A stretch of DNA of 64,000 bases from Saururus chinensis. Its lineage: Eukaryota > Streptophyta > Magnoliopsida > Piperales > Saururaceae. The notes beneath the pieces were generated by a model. The model was given only the letters and a program-made list of their open reading frames with translations, was not told where the DNA came from and searched no databases. Made by a program: the position numbers and the translations under genes. This document shows, one piece after another, positions 24,507 through 34,780 of the stretch (position 1 is the stretch's first letter; each line of letters begins with the position of its first letter). The DNA lies in NCBI GenBank assembly GCA_035235625.1, contig CP141147.1, positions 12,079,001-12,143,000 of the forward strand, written 5' to 3'.

Positions 24507-25384
24507 TGTTAGAAGTGGGCATTATATTTAATGGGTTAAGCCCATACCATTAAGGTGGGTATAATATTAACATGGGCTAAGCCCATAATATTTATGTGGG
24601 TCAAGTCCATATGGTAAAGAGTGGAAGCCCACTTTGTATTGAATTAGAATCACACATATGAATTGGTTGAAGAAGTGAATAGTCTCACATCGCATAGAAG
24701 AAGGTGATGGTGTTGGTATAGAAGGCACAAGTTTGGCCTTTCAAGTTTAGCCCTTGGGCCAACCCACTTTTGTAGAGGAGAGACATTTTAGACCCATGTA
24801 CCTAGGTAGGCTAACCCGTGCGCGCGCCGCCGGCGCCATCCAGCCAGTTAGTTCAGTTCTCACGCGCTGCCGGCTGGGCCGGGTTGGGTCACATCGGGTC
24901 AACAAGATAATTATTTTTGGGACAAATTCATTTAGTTTCGTTTTCTCTTAACCCAACTTCATTTGGTTTAGTTTTCTATTTATTTGGCTTGGTATCTATT
25001 AGCTATAATGAGTCTGGTTTGATTTCACTAAAGAATGTGTACATTAACGTATGAACGCAGCCATTTGGATGGGACAGGGTGTCCTCCACGGGATTTCCTA
25101 CAAAATCATGAAACATGATTTCTACAACAATCTTTTTCTGGAATTCATCTCCATACTTTATGTGAGATCATTCCATATTGTGGTTCGTTGCATGTACTGT
25201 GTTGAAGGTGCTTCAACAATACGTAGTTGATTGTCTTATCCTGTGAGGCAAACACTCAAGTGAATCTTAAGCACCGTTAAGGAGGGCGAATTCTGTCTTA
25301 AGGACAGTGCAATTTGCTTGATTTGATCATAATCATTTCAGTAAGATTTCTCATCACAATACTTGCAAAGGTACGAAAATAACA
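24507..25384 (+). repeat. 5' LTR of the copia element
   Basis: Matches 34781-35637 along its full length at roughly 85-88% by eye. Repeated GGGTTAAGCCCAT and GGGTCAAGCCCAT words near its start form a set of short direct and inverted repeats. A CpG-dense patch lies at 24820-24840; the matching part of the 3' LTR is TG/CA-rich, as expected from loss of methylated CpG. Confidence 0.9.
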
Positions 25385-25439
25385 ATATTAGGACAAAATT
25401 CCTTACATATTTTCATACTTTACTATTGTGAATGTACAA

Positions 25440-25935
25440 TAGTAAATTTCCAAATTACATTAAGTAAAATTTGAAGATTTAGTGTTCATTTGAAAAAAAT
25501 TTGAATTTTTACTTTTCTGTGTGTAAATTTTTGAAATATTACTGTTCTATGCGTAAATTTTTGAAATTTGACTATTCTGTGCGCAAATTTATAAAATTTT
25601 ACTATTCTATACATAAATTTATGAAATTTTACTATTCTGGATGTAAATTTTTGAAAGATTATTGTTCCATATGTCAGTTTTCTGCACATTACTATTCTTT
25701 GTAATTTTTTGAAAATTTATTGCTCTGCATGCAATTGTTCGAATTTTACTGTCCAACATGCAATTTGGAAATTATATTATGCAATTTTTCACACTGTACT
25801 GTGCTACATGTAATTTTTGATTTTTTATGTGCTAGATGTAATTTTCAAAATTGTACTTCGTGTAATTTTTTGAACTTTACTCTGTTATACTTAATTTCTC
25901 GCACTCTATTGGATGTAATTTTCTGAACTTTGCTG
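25440..25935 (+). repeat. Degenerate ~36-bp tandem repeat in the leader
   Basis: Between the 5' LTR and gag, a word like GTAAATTTTTGAAATTTTAC followed by TATTCTGTGC repeats more than ten times with drift (25501-25935). The unit is about 33-37 bases early on and varies more to the right. Both strands stay open in some frames only because the unit lacks stops there. Leader tandem repeats are known in some plant LTR elements. Confidence 0.85.
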
Positions 25936-26053
25936 AGTTATATATAATTTTTTGAACTTTATTGGGTTGCGTATCATTTTTTATTATTATTTTTGAAAAT
26001 TTTTTTGATATAATTTTTGAAACTGATATTTTCTTCATTTCATTAGAACAGAA

Positions 26054-29000
26054 ATGGTTGCTGAGGGTACCAACTTGATTTCGGTCATTATTCTCACTCC
26101 GATGAATGCTCCTATTCAAATTAAAGGGGAAAAACCAGAAAAGTTCAATGGTGCGGATTTCAAAAGATGGCAACAAAAGATGTTTTACTATCTTACCACA
26201 CTAAATCTGGCCCAATTCCTTCAAGAGGAAGTACCCATTCTCACTGAGGAGAAACGAAATGACAAAACGGCTGTTGCGGTAGTTGATGCTTGGAAGCATG
26301 CGGATTTTCTATGCCGTAATTACATCCTTAACGGGTTGGATAACACATTATATAACGTGTAGAGTCTGATGAAGAGTGCTAAGGCACATTGAGAGTCCTT
26401 AGACAAGAAGTACAAGATTGAGGAAGGTGGAACAAAGAAATTCGTGGTCGGTAAATTTCTTGACTTCAAAACGATGGACTCTAGAACAGTGATCAATCAA
26501 GTTTAAGAACTCCAAGTTATCCTGCATGATATTCAAGCAGAAGGTATGACTTTAAGTGAGTCTTTCCAGGTGCCTACAATAATATAAAAATTACCACACT
26601 CCTGGAAGGACTTTAAGAACTACTTAAAGCATAAGTGTAAGGAGATGAACATGGAAGATTTGATCGTAAGGTTAAGGATTGAAGAGGACAATCGTGCTTC
26701 TAAAAAGAAAACCGGGTGTCATGGCATAGAAGCCAAAGTCAATGTTGTCGAACAAGGGCATAAGAGTAATAGCTTCAACAACAAGAAAATAAAGCATCCT
26801 GTTGGACAGTCAAACAATGACTCCAACAAAGTGAAGTTCAAGGGCAAGTGCAATGTGTGTGACAAGATAGGTTATAAGGCTAATGATTGTCGGAAATGGA
26901 AGAAACAAGATGATTCCAAGAAGAAAAATGCACAAGCCCACATGACTAAAGTGGAGAATCTCTCTAACAATGTGAATGACATCAGCCTTTTCACTGTGAT
27001 TTTGGAAGTGAACATGGTCACTAATGCTAGAGAGTGGTGGGTGGACACTAGGGCCACTCGTCATGTTTGCTCATATAGGAAAATGTTCTCCATCAGCTCG
27101 TAGAAAATGGAGAACAACTTTTCATGTGCAATTCTTCTACCGCTAAGGTTGAAGGTACTGGAAAGGTGGTGCTCAAGATGACTTCGGGTAAGGAACTTAT
27201 GTTCAACAATGTGCTATATATGTGCCTAAAATTTGAAAGAATTTAGTGTCAAGATCATTGCTGAGCAAGAATGGGTTGAAATTGGTATTTGAGTCAGATA
27301 AATTTGTCTTGACTAAGGGTGGGATGTATGTGGGCAAAGGGTTCCTTAATGAGGGGCTTTTCAATCTCAATCTACTAACTATTGTACCTGTTGCTAATAT
27401 TGAGAATGTGAATGCTTCGTCCTCTTATGTGATTGAGTCATATAATGTGTGGCATGGTAGATTGGGACATGTTAATCATGACGCTATGCAAAGATTAATT
27501 AATATGGAATGTCTGCTCAAATTTAATATTGACTCTCATCATAAATGTGAAACTTGTGAGGAAGCAAAATTGACACGGAAATCATTTCAAAGCATTGAGA
27601 GATGTACTGAACGTCTTGAGTTAATTCACAACGATGTCTGTGACTTAAAACTTGTTCAAACAAGAGGAGGTAAAAAGTACTTTATTACATTTATTGACGA
27701 TTGCACTATATATTGCTATATATACTTATTGAGAAGTAAAGATGAAGCTATAGACATGTTTATATTATATAATACAGAGGTTGAGAATCAATTTTGCAAG
27801 AAAATAAAAGTTCTAAGAAGTGATAGAGGTGAGGAATATGAATCACCTTTTGGTGAATTCTGTTCACAACATGGTATTGTACAAACCAAACTATAGCACC
27901 CTATTCACCTCAACAAAATGGTATTGCTGAACAAAAAAATAGAACTTTAAAAGAGATGATGAATGCCATGTTAATAACTTCTGGGTTACCCCAGAACATG
28001 CAGGGGGAAGCTTTGCTTTTAGCAAATTATATTCTCAACAAAATACCTCATAAGAAAACCATACAAACACCATATAAATTATGGAAAGGTCGAAAGCCTT
28101 CCTTCAAATTCTTAAAGATGTGGGGTATTTCGCGAAATTAGCGGTCCCTAATCCCAAGAGAATTAAAATTGGCCTAAAGACCATTGATTGTGTAATCATT
28201 GGTTATGCCAATAATAACAATGCATATCACTTTCTTGTTCATAAATTGGATATTCCTAATGTATATGTTAATATTGTGATTGAATCAAGGAATGCTTCAT
28301 TTTTTGAACATATTTTTCTGTGGAATTCTACACAAAAGGAAAGTTCTCTTAAAAGAACTTTGGATATTGCATAGGACAATAGTGAAGACCAAGAGGGAAA
28401 AGATGATGAACCTAGACGTAGTAAGCATGCTAGAACATCAAAATCCTTTGGTCTAGATTTTTTGACTTATTTGTTATAAAATGAGCCTCAAAGCTTTAAG
28501 GAAGTCATATCCTCTCCTTCAGCACAATATTGGAAAGAGGTTGTCAATAGTGAAATTAAATTCATTATGCAAAATCATACTTAGGAGCTGGTAGACCTAC
28601 CGCCAGGGAGTAAGCCTATAGGATACAAGTAGATATTCAAGAGGAAGATGAAGGTTGATGGATAAATTGAAAAATATAAAGCTAGACTTGTTATCAAATG
28701 ATGCAAGCAAAAGGAAGGTCAAAATTATTTTAATACATATTCACCGATCACAAGGATAACATCCATTAGGATGTTAATCGCTACTGCTGCTTTGTATAAT
28801 CTTTAAATACATCAAATGGATGTGAAGACCGCATTCTTGAATGGTGACTTGAATGAAGAAATATATATACAACAACTTGAAGGGTTTGTTGTGCCGGGTG
28901 AAGAAAACAAAGTATGTAAACTTGTTAAATCTCTTTATGGACTTAAACAAGCTTCTCAGCAATGGCACGAAAATTTTGACAAAATGATGATGTTGAATGG

Positions 29001-30024
29001 ATTCAAAATTAATGAATGTGACAAATGTGTTTATGTCAAAGAAAGACCCGATGGCTGTGTCATTGTATGTTTATATGTGGATGATATGCTCATTATTGGT
29101 ATCAATGATGATTTCATTAAAGCTACTAAGCAGATGTTAAACAAACAATTTGACATAAAGGATATGGGTGTTGCAGATGTTGTACTAGTGATGAAAATCA
29201 CTAGAACATATGATGGATATGCATTATCTCAATCTTATTATATTGAGAAAATTTTAGAGAAATTCAACAAAAATAATAATCGTCCAGTGAGAACACTTGT
29301 AGATGTGACATTACACTTAAGCAAAAACATTGGTGAGAGTATATCACAACCACAATATTCTCAAATTATTGGTAGTCTCAATTACATCATGAATTGTACG
29401 AGACCGAACACAACATACTTAGTATGTAAACTGAGTAGATATAATAGCAACCCAGAGGCAAACCAATAGAAAGCTGTAGTTAGGGTTTTTATATATCTAA
29501 GATATACCTTAAACTATGGACTGCACTATACAAGGTATCCAGCAGTACTAGAGGGTTACTGCGATGCAAAAAGGATATCTAATACCAAAGACTCAAAATC
29601 CACAAGTGGATATGTCTTTACTCATAGAGGTGCAGGAGTATCTTCGAAATCCTCTAAATAATCATGCATAGCAAGATCCACAATGGAATCTAAGTTCTTT
29701 GCATTTGATAAAGCAGGCGAAGAGGCTGAGTGGCTTCGTAACTTTTTAGAGGATATTCCAATGTGGGGGAAACCTATGCCACCTATTTGCATTTATTGTG
29801 ATAGTTAATCGGCTATAGGAATGACACAAAGTAACTTGTATAATGGTAAGTCTCGACATATATGTTAGAGGCATAATACCATAAAACAATTACTCTCTAT
29901 TGGAATAATTTTCATTGAGTATGTTAAGTCAAAAGAAAATATTGTGGATCCTCTTATTAAGGGTTTGATCAAAGAACAAATGAGCAGTTCATCAAGGGGA
30001 ATCGGCTTCAAGCCTATACATTAA
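26054..30024 (+). mobile_element. Gag-pol fossil of the copia element
   Basis: Order seen: Gag (KPEKFNGADFKRWQQKMFYY near the start), zinc knuckle region (CNVCDKIGYKANDC, ~26852), protease region (WWVDTRATRHVC, ~27037), pre-integrase (YNVWHGRLGHVNHDAM, ~27446), integrase core (FITFIDDCTIYCYIYLLRSK, ~27680), reverse transcriptase (MDVKTAFLNGDLNEEIYIQQ, ~28816; CLYVDDMLIIG, ~29070), RNase H ([20 protein letters not shown], ~29559), and a tail ending GIGFKPIH at 30024. Integrase before reverse transcriptase marks it as Ty1/copia. Gag would form particles; pol would copy and insert the element. It is a broken fossil with many interruptions and cannot be active. Confidence 0.9.
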
Positions 30025-30249
30025 CGAGTCACCATAATGGCAACCCAGCCTAGTTGATTGGAGATCCCAAGATCTAGGTTTAAAGGGACAACAGAATTTT
30101 GGGGAATTCAAGGAGAATCACTAATGAGATAACATCTTGTTCCTATTCCTATAATGAGATAGTCATGCATGTAGAGTGAATCAGGATAAGCTTTGCTTTT
30201 AATGGTTTTTTAGCTTTAATTAGTTCAAGTGGACACTACAACAAAATGT

Positions 30250-30670
30250 AGTAATATCGACGCTTAAACAACTATTTGCGACGAATGAAAAAGCGCCGCA
30301 AAAAAATAAACTATTAGTGGCGCATTTTCGTATGCGTCGCTAATAGTCATATATTAGCGACACTTAGTTTAAAGCGTAGCTACTACTAATCATATTAGCG
30401 ACACTTATAATAGTTCCCCTATTTGTGACGCTTTATACAACCATCGCTAAAAGGTATATATTGTAAATAAAAAAAGAAAAAAAAACATCACTATTAGTGA
30501 CCCTTTTCGTAAGCATCGCTAATAGCTTTTGCAATAGTGATGCTTATTCAAAAGCATCGCTAAGAGTGCTGCTAGTTATGAAATAAAAATTTTGAGTTAT
30601 TAGCGACGCTTTTAAGTAAGCATCGCAAATACCGTTTCGAATAATGACGCTTGTTGACAAGCATCGCTAA
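30250..30670. repeat. Left subterminal repeat zone of CACTA copy 1
   Basis: About a dozen partly matching words of the form TTAGCGACGCTT or AAGCGTCGCTAA occur, many arranged as facing pairs about 10-30 bases apart that could fold into hairpins (for example around 30293-30345 and 30600-30675). In CACTA elements such sites bind the element's own DNA-binding protein. Confidence 0.8.
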
Positions 30671-30884
30671 TAGCTATATTAATTAATTTTATTTAATAAA
30701 TAAATATTAAAAAATTATAATAAACTTCCTAAATATAATATATTTTTTCAATATTCACTATTTGTATATACAATAAATAAATATTAAATTTTCAACAAAA
30801 ACTAGTGTGAATAATAGATTAAACTTTCACTATTTATATTTAATAAATTTTATTATTAATTTCAAAATATAATTTATAATAAAA

Positions 30885-30956
30885 GAGAGAGTGAAGAGAG
30901 TGCATGGAGAGTGAGAATGAGGAGGGAGAGGGATCCGAGAGAGAGGGAGAGGGAGT

Positions 30957-30995
<39 letters not shown>

Positions 30996-31115
30996 GAAAG
31001 GGACAGAGGGAGGAGAGAAAGAGGACAGAGGGAGAGAGAGAGGAGAGAGGGAGAGAAGAGGGAGGAGAGAGAGGGTCGAGAAAGAGAGCTGAGGAGAGAA
31101 AGAGGAAATTTTTTT
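30885..31115 (+). repeat. Purine tract 1 of CACTA copy 1
   Basis: About 220 bases made almost only of G and A on the forward strand, mainly GAGAGAG and GGGAGA words with few T or C. Long mirror-like purine tracts can form triplex (H-DNA). Confidence 0.9.
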
Positions 31116-31163
31116 CTTTTATTTATTTTATATTTTTATTTAAAAATTAAAAGAATAAAAATA

Positions 31164-31197
31164 TATTAGCGATGTATAGGCCTATACATCGCTAATA
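31164..31197. repeat. Perfect 34-bp palindrome
   Basis: TATTAGCGATGTATAGG is followed at once by its exact reverse complement CCTATACATCGCTAATA. It has no loop, so it could extrude as a cruciform or make a hairpin in RNA. It is the cleanest of the palindrome islands. Confidence 0.97.
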
Positions 31198-31332
31198 CCT
31201 TTGAGTATTAGCAACGTATACACATATATGTCGTTAAGACACTTAGTATTAGTGACGTATATGTCTATGCGTTCCTAATACATTTTTATTTATTTATTAA
31301 TTTATTTTAAAATAAAAATTATAAAATAGAGA

Positions 31333-31735
31333 GGATATAGAGAGAGGGGGAGGGAGGGAGGGAGGAGAGAGAGAGAGGAGGGTGGAGAGAGAGAGAGGGA
31401 GAGAGAGAGAGATAGAGGGGGAGAGAGAGAAAGGAGTAGGGTGTAGAGAGAGGGAGGGAGGAGAGAGAGATAGAGGGGGAGGGAGAGAGGAGTAGGGTGT
31501 AGAGAGAGAGGGAGGGAGGAGAGAGAGATAGAGGGGAGAGAGAGAGAGAGGAGTAGGGTGTAGAGAGAGAGGGAGGGAGGAGAGAGAGAGAGGAGTAGGG
31601 TGTAGAGAGAGAGGGAGGGAGGAGAGAGAGAGAGGAGTAGGGTGTAGAGAGAGAGGGAGGGAGGAGAGAGAGATAGAGGGGGAGGGAGAGAGGAGTAGGG
31701 TGTAGAGAGAGAGGGAGGGAGGAGAGAGAGAGAAA
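31333..31735 (+). repeat. Purine minisatellite in CACTA copy 1
   Basis: A purine-rich unit that starts GAGTAGGGTGTAGAGAGAG and continues with GGGAGGGAGG and GAGAGAGA words repeats about six times (starts near 31433, 31490, 31550, 31593, 31635 and 31695). Unit length steps between about 41 and 59 bases as a TAGAGGGGGAGGGAGAGAG insert is present or absent. Near identity of the units shows recent expansion. Confidence 0.85.
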
Positions 31736-31777
31736 AAAAATTACTTTAAAAAATATAATTTGTTTTTAAAAAATAGG

Positions 31778-33115
31778 TAGTAGCGACGTATTGGGCTAGG
31801 CGTCGTTACTATTCTTGGTAGTAGCGACGTATAGCACCATGCATCGCTACTACCTATTTTTGAAATTAAAAAATTGAATGGAAGAGAGAGAGAGAGAGGA
31901 AGGGAGGAGAGAGAGGGGGAGAGAGGGAGAGAGATTGAGAGAGAAGGGAGGAGAGAGAGAGGGAGAGAGGAGAGAGAGAGAGATAGGGGGAGTGAGGAGT
32001 GAGAGAGATAGAGGGGGAGGGAGGAGTGAGAGGGAGAAAACAAATTTAATTAAAAATTACTTTAAAAAATTTTCAAAATTTTTTTTAAAAAATAGGCAGT
32101 AGCGATGCATAGTTCTATGCATCGCTACTACCTAAGAGTAGTAGTGACAAATAGACCTCTGCATCGTTACTACCTAATAGAAGTGTGATGCATTGGGCTA
32201 CGCGTTGCTACTACCCTTGGTAGCGACGCATAGCACCATGACCACTACTACCTATTTTCAAAAATAAGAAATTGAATGAAAGAGAGAGAGGAGGGATGAG
32301 AGAGAGAGAGGGAGAATAAATTTTAATTAAAAATTACTTTAAAAAAATATAAAAATTTAAAAAAAAAGGTAGTAGCAACCCATAATTCTTTGCGTCGCTA
32401 CTGCCTAAGAGTAGTAGCGATGCATAGACTTGTGCGTTGCTACTACCTAATAAATATTGAATGAAAGAGAGAGAGGGAGGGTGGAGAGGAAAGAGGGAGA
32501 TGGGAGGGTGAGAGGGGGGAGAGAGAAAGAGTGAGAGGAGGGATGAGAGAGAGAGGGAGGGAGGAGAGAGAGAGATAGAAGGGGAGGGAGGAGTGAGAAG
32601 GAGAAAAAGATTTTAATTAAAAATTACTTTAAAAATTATAAAATAATTTAAAAAAAGGTAGTAGTGACGCATAGTTCTATGCATCGCTACTACCTAAGAG
32701 ATGTAGTGACGCATAGACCTGTGTCGCTACTACCTAATAGTAGTAGCGACGCATTGGGCTATGCATTGCTAGTACCCTTGGTAGTTGCCACGCATAGCAC
32801 CATGCGTGGCTACTACCTATTTTTAAAAATAAAAAATTGAATGAAAGAGAAAGAGGGAGGATGGAGAGAGAGGGGGGAGAGGGGAGAGAGTGAGGGAGGG
32901 TGGGTGGAGTGGAGGGAGGGAGGGAGAGAGAGAGGAGTGTGGAGAGAGAGAGGGGGAGAGAGGGATGGACAAGAGAGAGAGGAGAGGGTGGAGAGAGAGT
33001 GAGTAGTGTAGAGAGAGAGTGAGGAGAGAAAAATATAAAATATATTTGTTTTAGCGACGCTTATCTATCAGCGACGCTTATCTATCAGCGACACTCTTGA
33101 AGAGCGTCGTTAATA
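31778..33115. repeat. Palindrome islands alternating with GA tracts
   Basis: Palindrome islands of the form GTAGTAGCGACGCAT...ATGCGTCGCTACTACC lie at about 31778-31857, 32094-32255, 32370-32450, 32655-32820 and 33045-33112. GA tracts lie between them at about 31878-32038, 32278-32317, 32462-32603 and 32845-33032. AT-rich spacers with AATTAAAAATTACTTTAAAA recur after the tracts. So the whole module (island, AAATTGAATGAAAGAGAGAG, tract, AT spacer) is itself a degenerate tandem repeat of roughly 250-400 bases. Confidence 0.85.
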
Positions 33116-33146
33116 ATATTTCTTTTTTTTAAATATTTGATGAGGG

Positions 33147-33820
33147 CGAAATTTTGTCCGCATCTTATAACATGCCCCCCTCCCTCGTATTACGCCCCGC
33201 AGCCTCCTTTGCCTCTCGCCTCCTCTGCTCTGCCGCGTCGCCCGCTTCCCCTTCACCCACGGCCTGCCGCCCTCCGGTCCCCCATCTCCCTTCCCCGCCC
33301 CCCTCTCCACCCTGCCCTACCCCCTCCCCCCTCTCCCTCAGCTCCGGTCCCCCCTCTATCCCTGCTCTTCCCCCCCAACCTCTGATTTCCAGAGGGGTAG
33401 GGGGAGGAAGGAGGGGGCGGAGCCGGGGAGAGGGAGGTCCTCCCGCTCGACCTCCCCCCCTTCCCCCCCCCCCCTCCCCTCTCCCCCCCCACCCAATGCT
33501 GCCCTCCCTCCCCCAGCTAGCCCCCCACCCCTAAGGGGGAGGAGGGATGGGGCGAAGCTTGGGAGAGGGTGGCCGCCGCCGCAGTCCTCCCCCACCCCCC
33601 ATACTTCAGTCCCCCACTCCCCCTCCCCCTCTCCGCCCACTCTCCTCCCCCCCAATCCCCCTCTTGCTCCCCCTCCCCTTGCTGGACCCCCGCCCTTCCC
33701 ATGCTCCCCCTCCTCCCTCCCCCCCGTTTGCCGCCGCCGGGGTTCCGGATTTCGATGCCCCTCCGTCCTCCGGCCCCTCGGCTCCCCCTCCCTTAGCCGG
33801 TCGGTCACTGGGCCAACCGG
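33147..33820. other. GC-rich block inside CACTA copy 1
   Basis: An abrupt block of very high GC, C-rich on the forward strand with many CCCCTCCC words, CCGCCGCCGC and several CpG sites. Two related inner segments (about 33395-33450 and 33528-33602) each pair a GGGGGAGGA-type purine run with GGGAGAGGG and a facing CCTCCC run, giving inverted repeats. Several frames are open only because the sequence is low in complexity. It may be a captured and expanded piece of a host 5' region or a structural part of the element. No protein is recognised. Confidence 0.7.
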
Positions 33821-33846
33821 GGATTGTTTTTAAAAATAAAATTAAT

Positions 33847-34385
33847 TATTAGAGACGCTTAAAAATGTCACTATTTAATTTCAATTTAATTATTATTATA
33901 ATTTTGATTTTTTTAATTGTTTTTATTTTATTAGTGACGTATAGAAAGCCTCACTAATAATGAATTATTAGCGACATTGTAATTAAACGTTGCTAATAAG
34001 TAAATTTTAAATTTTTTTATTCGCGACATATATGTAAATGTCGCTAATAATTCCTTATTAGCGATGCTTATGTATATACGTCACTAATAAAAAAAAATTA
34101 TTTTTTAAAAAAATTATTTTTCTATTAGTGATGAAACAAAAGCGTCGCTAATAGCTTATCGTTAGCGACGCTAAAGAATATACGTCGCTAATAAGTTATT
34201 ACTAGCGATGTATAGTTATACATCGCTAATACGCCTTATTAGCGACGCTTTTTGTATACGTTGCGAATTAGTAATAGCGATGGTACTTTTTTCGACACTT
34301 TTAGCGACGTTTATTATACGTCGCTAATAGTTATTAGTAACGCTTATGGGTCTATTAGCGAAGCATAAATGCGTCGCTAATAGTC
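33847..34385. repeat. Right subterminal repeat zone of CACTA copy 1
   Basis: Dense TTAGCGACG/CGTCGCTAA words, many in facing pairs (for example TTAGCGACGCTAAAG with TACGTCGCTAATAAG near 34160-34195, and TAGCGATGTATAG with TATACATCGCTAA near 34204-34230). It mirrors the left zone. Confidence 0.85.
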
Positions 34386-34780
34386 CTTTTTGTTGTAGAG
34401 GGGGTATAGCGGGATACTCCTAATAAGAATCACCTATATGAGTGTGAAGGGGCCGTTTCTATGAGGATTTTAAGGGTAAATCTTCTAGAGGACTCATGAA
34501 AACCAGGTTTATTCAGGGCCAAAATGAACACAATCATGAGAACCACATTGTGTCTAAGAAGTGACTGTGTGAATTCTATTGTCTTGATTTATACAAACGG
34601 CTCAACAGTTCAAGACATCATGTTCACTGATTATCCATTAGACCCGATAGTTTTTACATGGGAAGGTTCAAAGTCAAAAGCTATGTTTCCCCCATGCACG
34701 ATCTCTTTAATATTTGCTTTTACAGTTTATCTGCATTGTTTTGCATAGTTATTCAGTCAATTCTCATTTATGTGGGGGAT

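Larger units (their letters stand above)
30234..34400. mobile_element. Non-autonomous CACTA (En/Spm) transposon, copy 1
   Basis: The left end is CACTACAACAAAA (30234-30246). The right end, read inward, is CTCTACAACAAAA (34400-34388), matching in 12 of 13 bases. The flanking triplets are GGA and GGG, near to the 3-bp duplication that CACTA elements make. Subterminal zones (30250-30670 and 33847-34385) are packed with AGCGACGC/GCGTCGCT words in both orientations, the kind of site bound by CACTA transposase. The middle alternates palindrome islands with GA tracts, followed by a GC-rich block. There is no transposase gene, so it would need help from elsewhere. It sits inside the copia at 24507, between pol and the polypurine tract. 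Confidence 0.88.

Noticed and set aside
24507-25384. Possibility that this and 34781-35637 are dispersed solo LTRs rather than a pair
   Set aside because: Gag-pol in matching orientation, a polypurine tract at the second LTR and a normal total length without the CACTA all favour one element, although the 5-bp flanks do not match cleanly.
25486-25704. Facing 67-codon frames on both strands
   Set aside because: Both come from the ~36-bp leader tandem repeat; the peptide simply repeats KFxKFxxRIV-like units.
31741-32102. Open frames on both strands made of Arg/Glu or Ser/Leu repeats
   Set aside because: They arise only from GA tracts of the CACTA element and have no protein-like composition.
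30250-33115. CRISPR-like look of regularly spaced palindromic repeats
   Set aside because: The repeats are not of constant length, the spacers are purine tracts rather than unique sequence, there are no cas genes, and the setting is a plant transposon with CACTA ends.
33110-33852. Several overlapping Pro-, Gly- and Arg-rich open frames
   Set aside because: All six frames are fairly open because the block is GC-rich and simple; no domain, no codon bias, no credible start.
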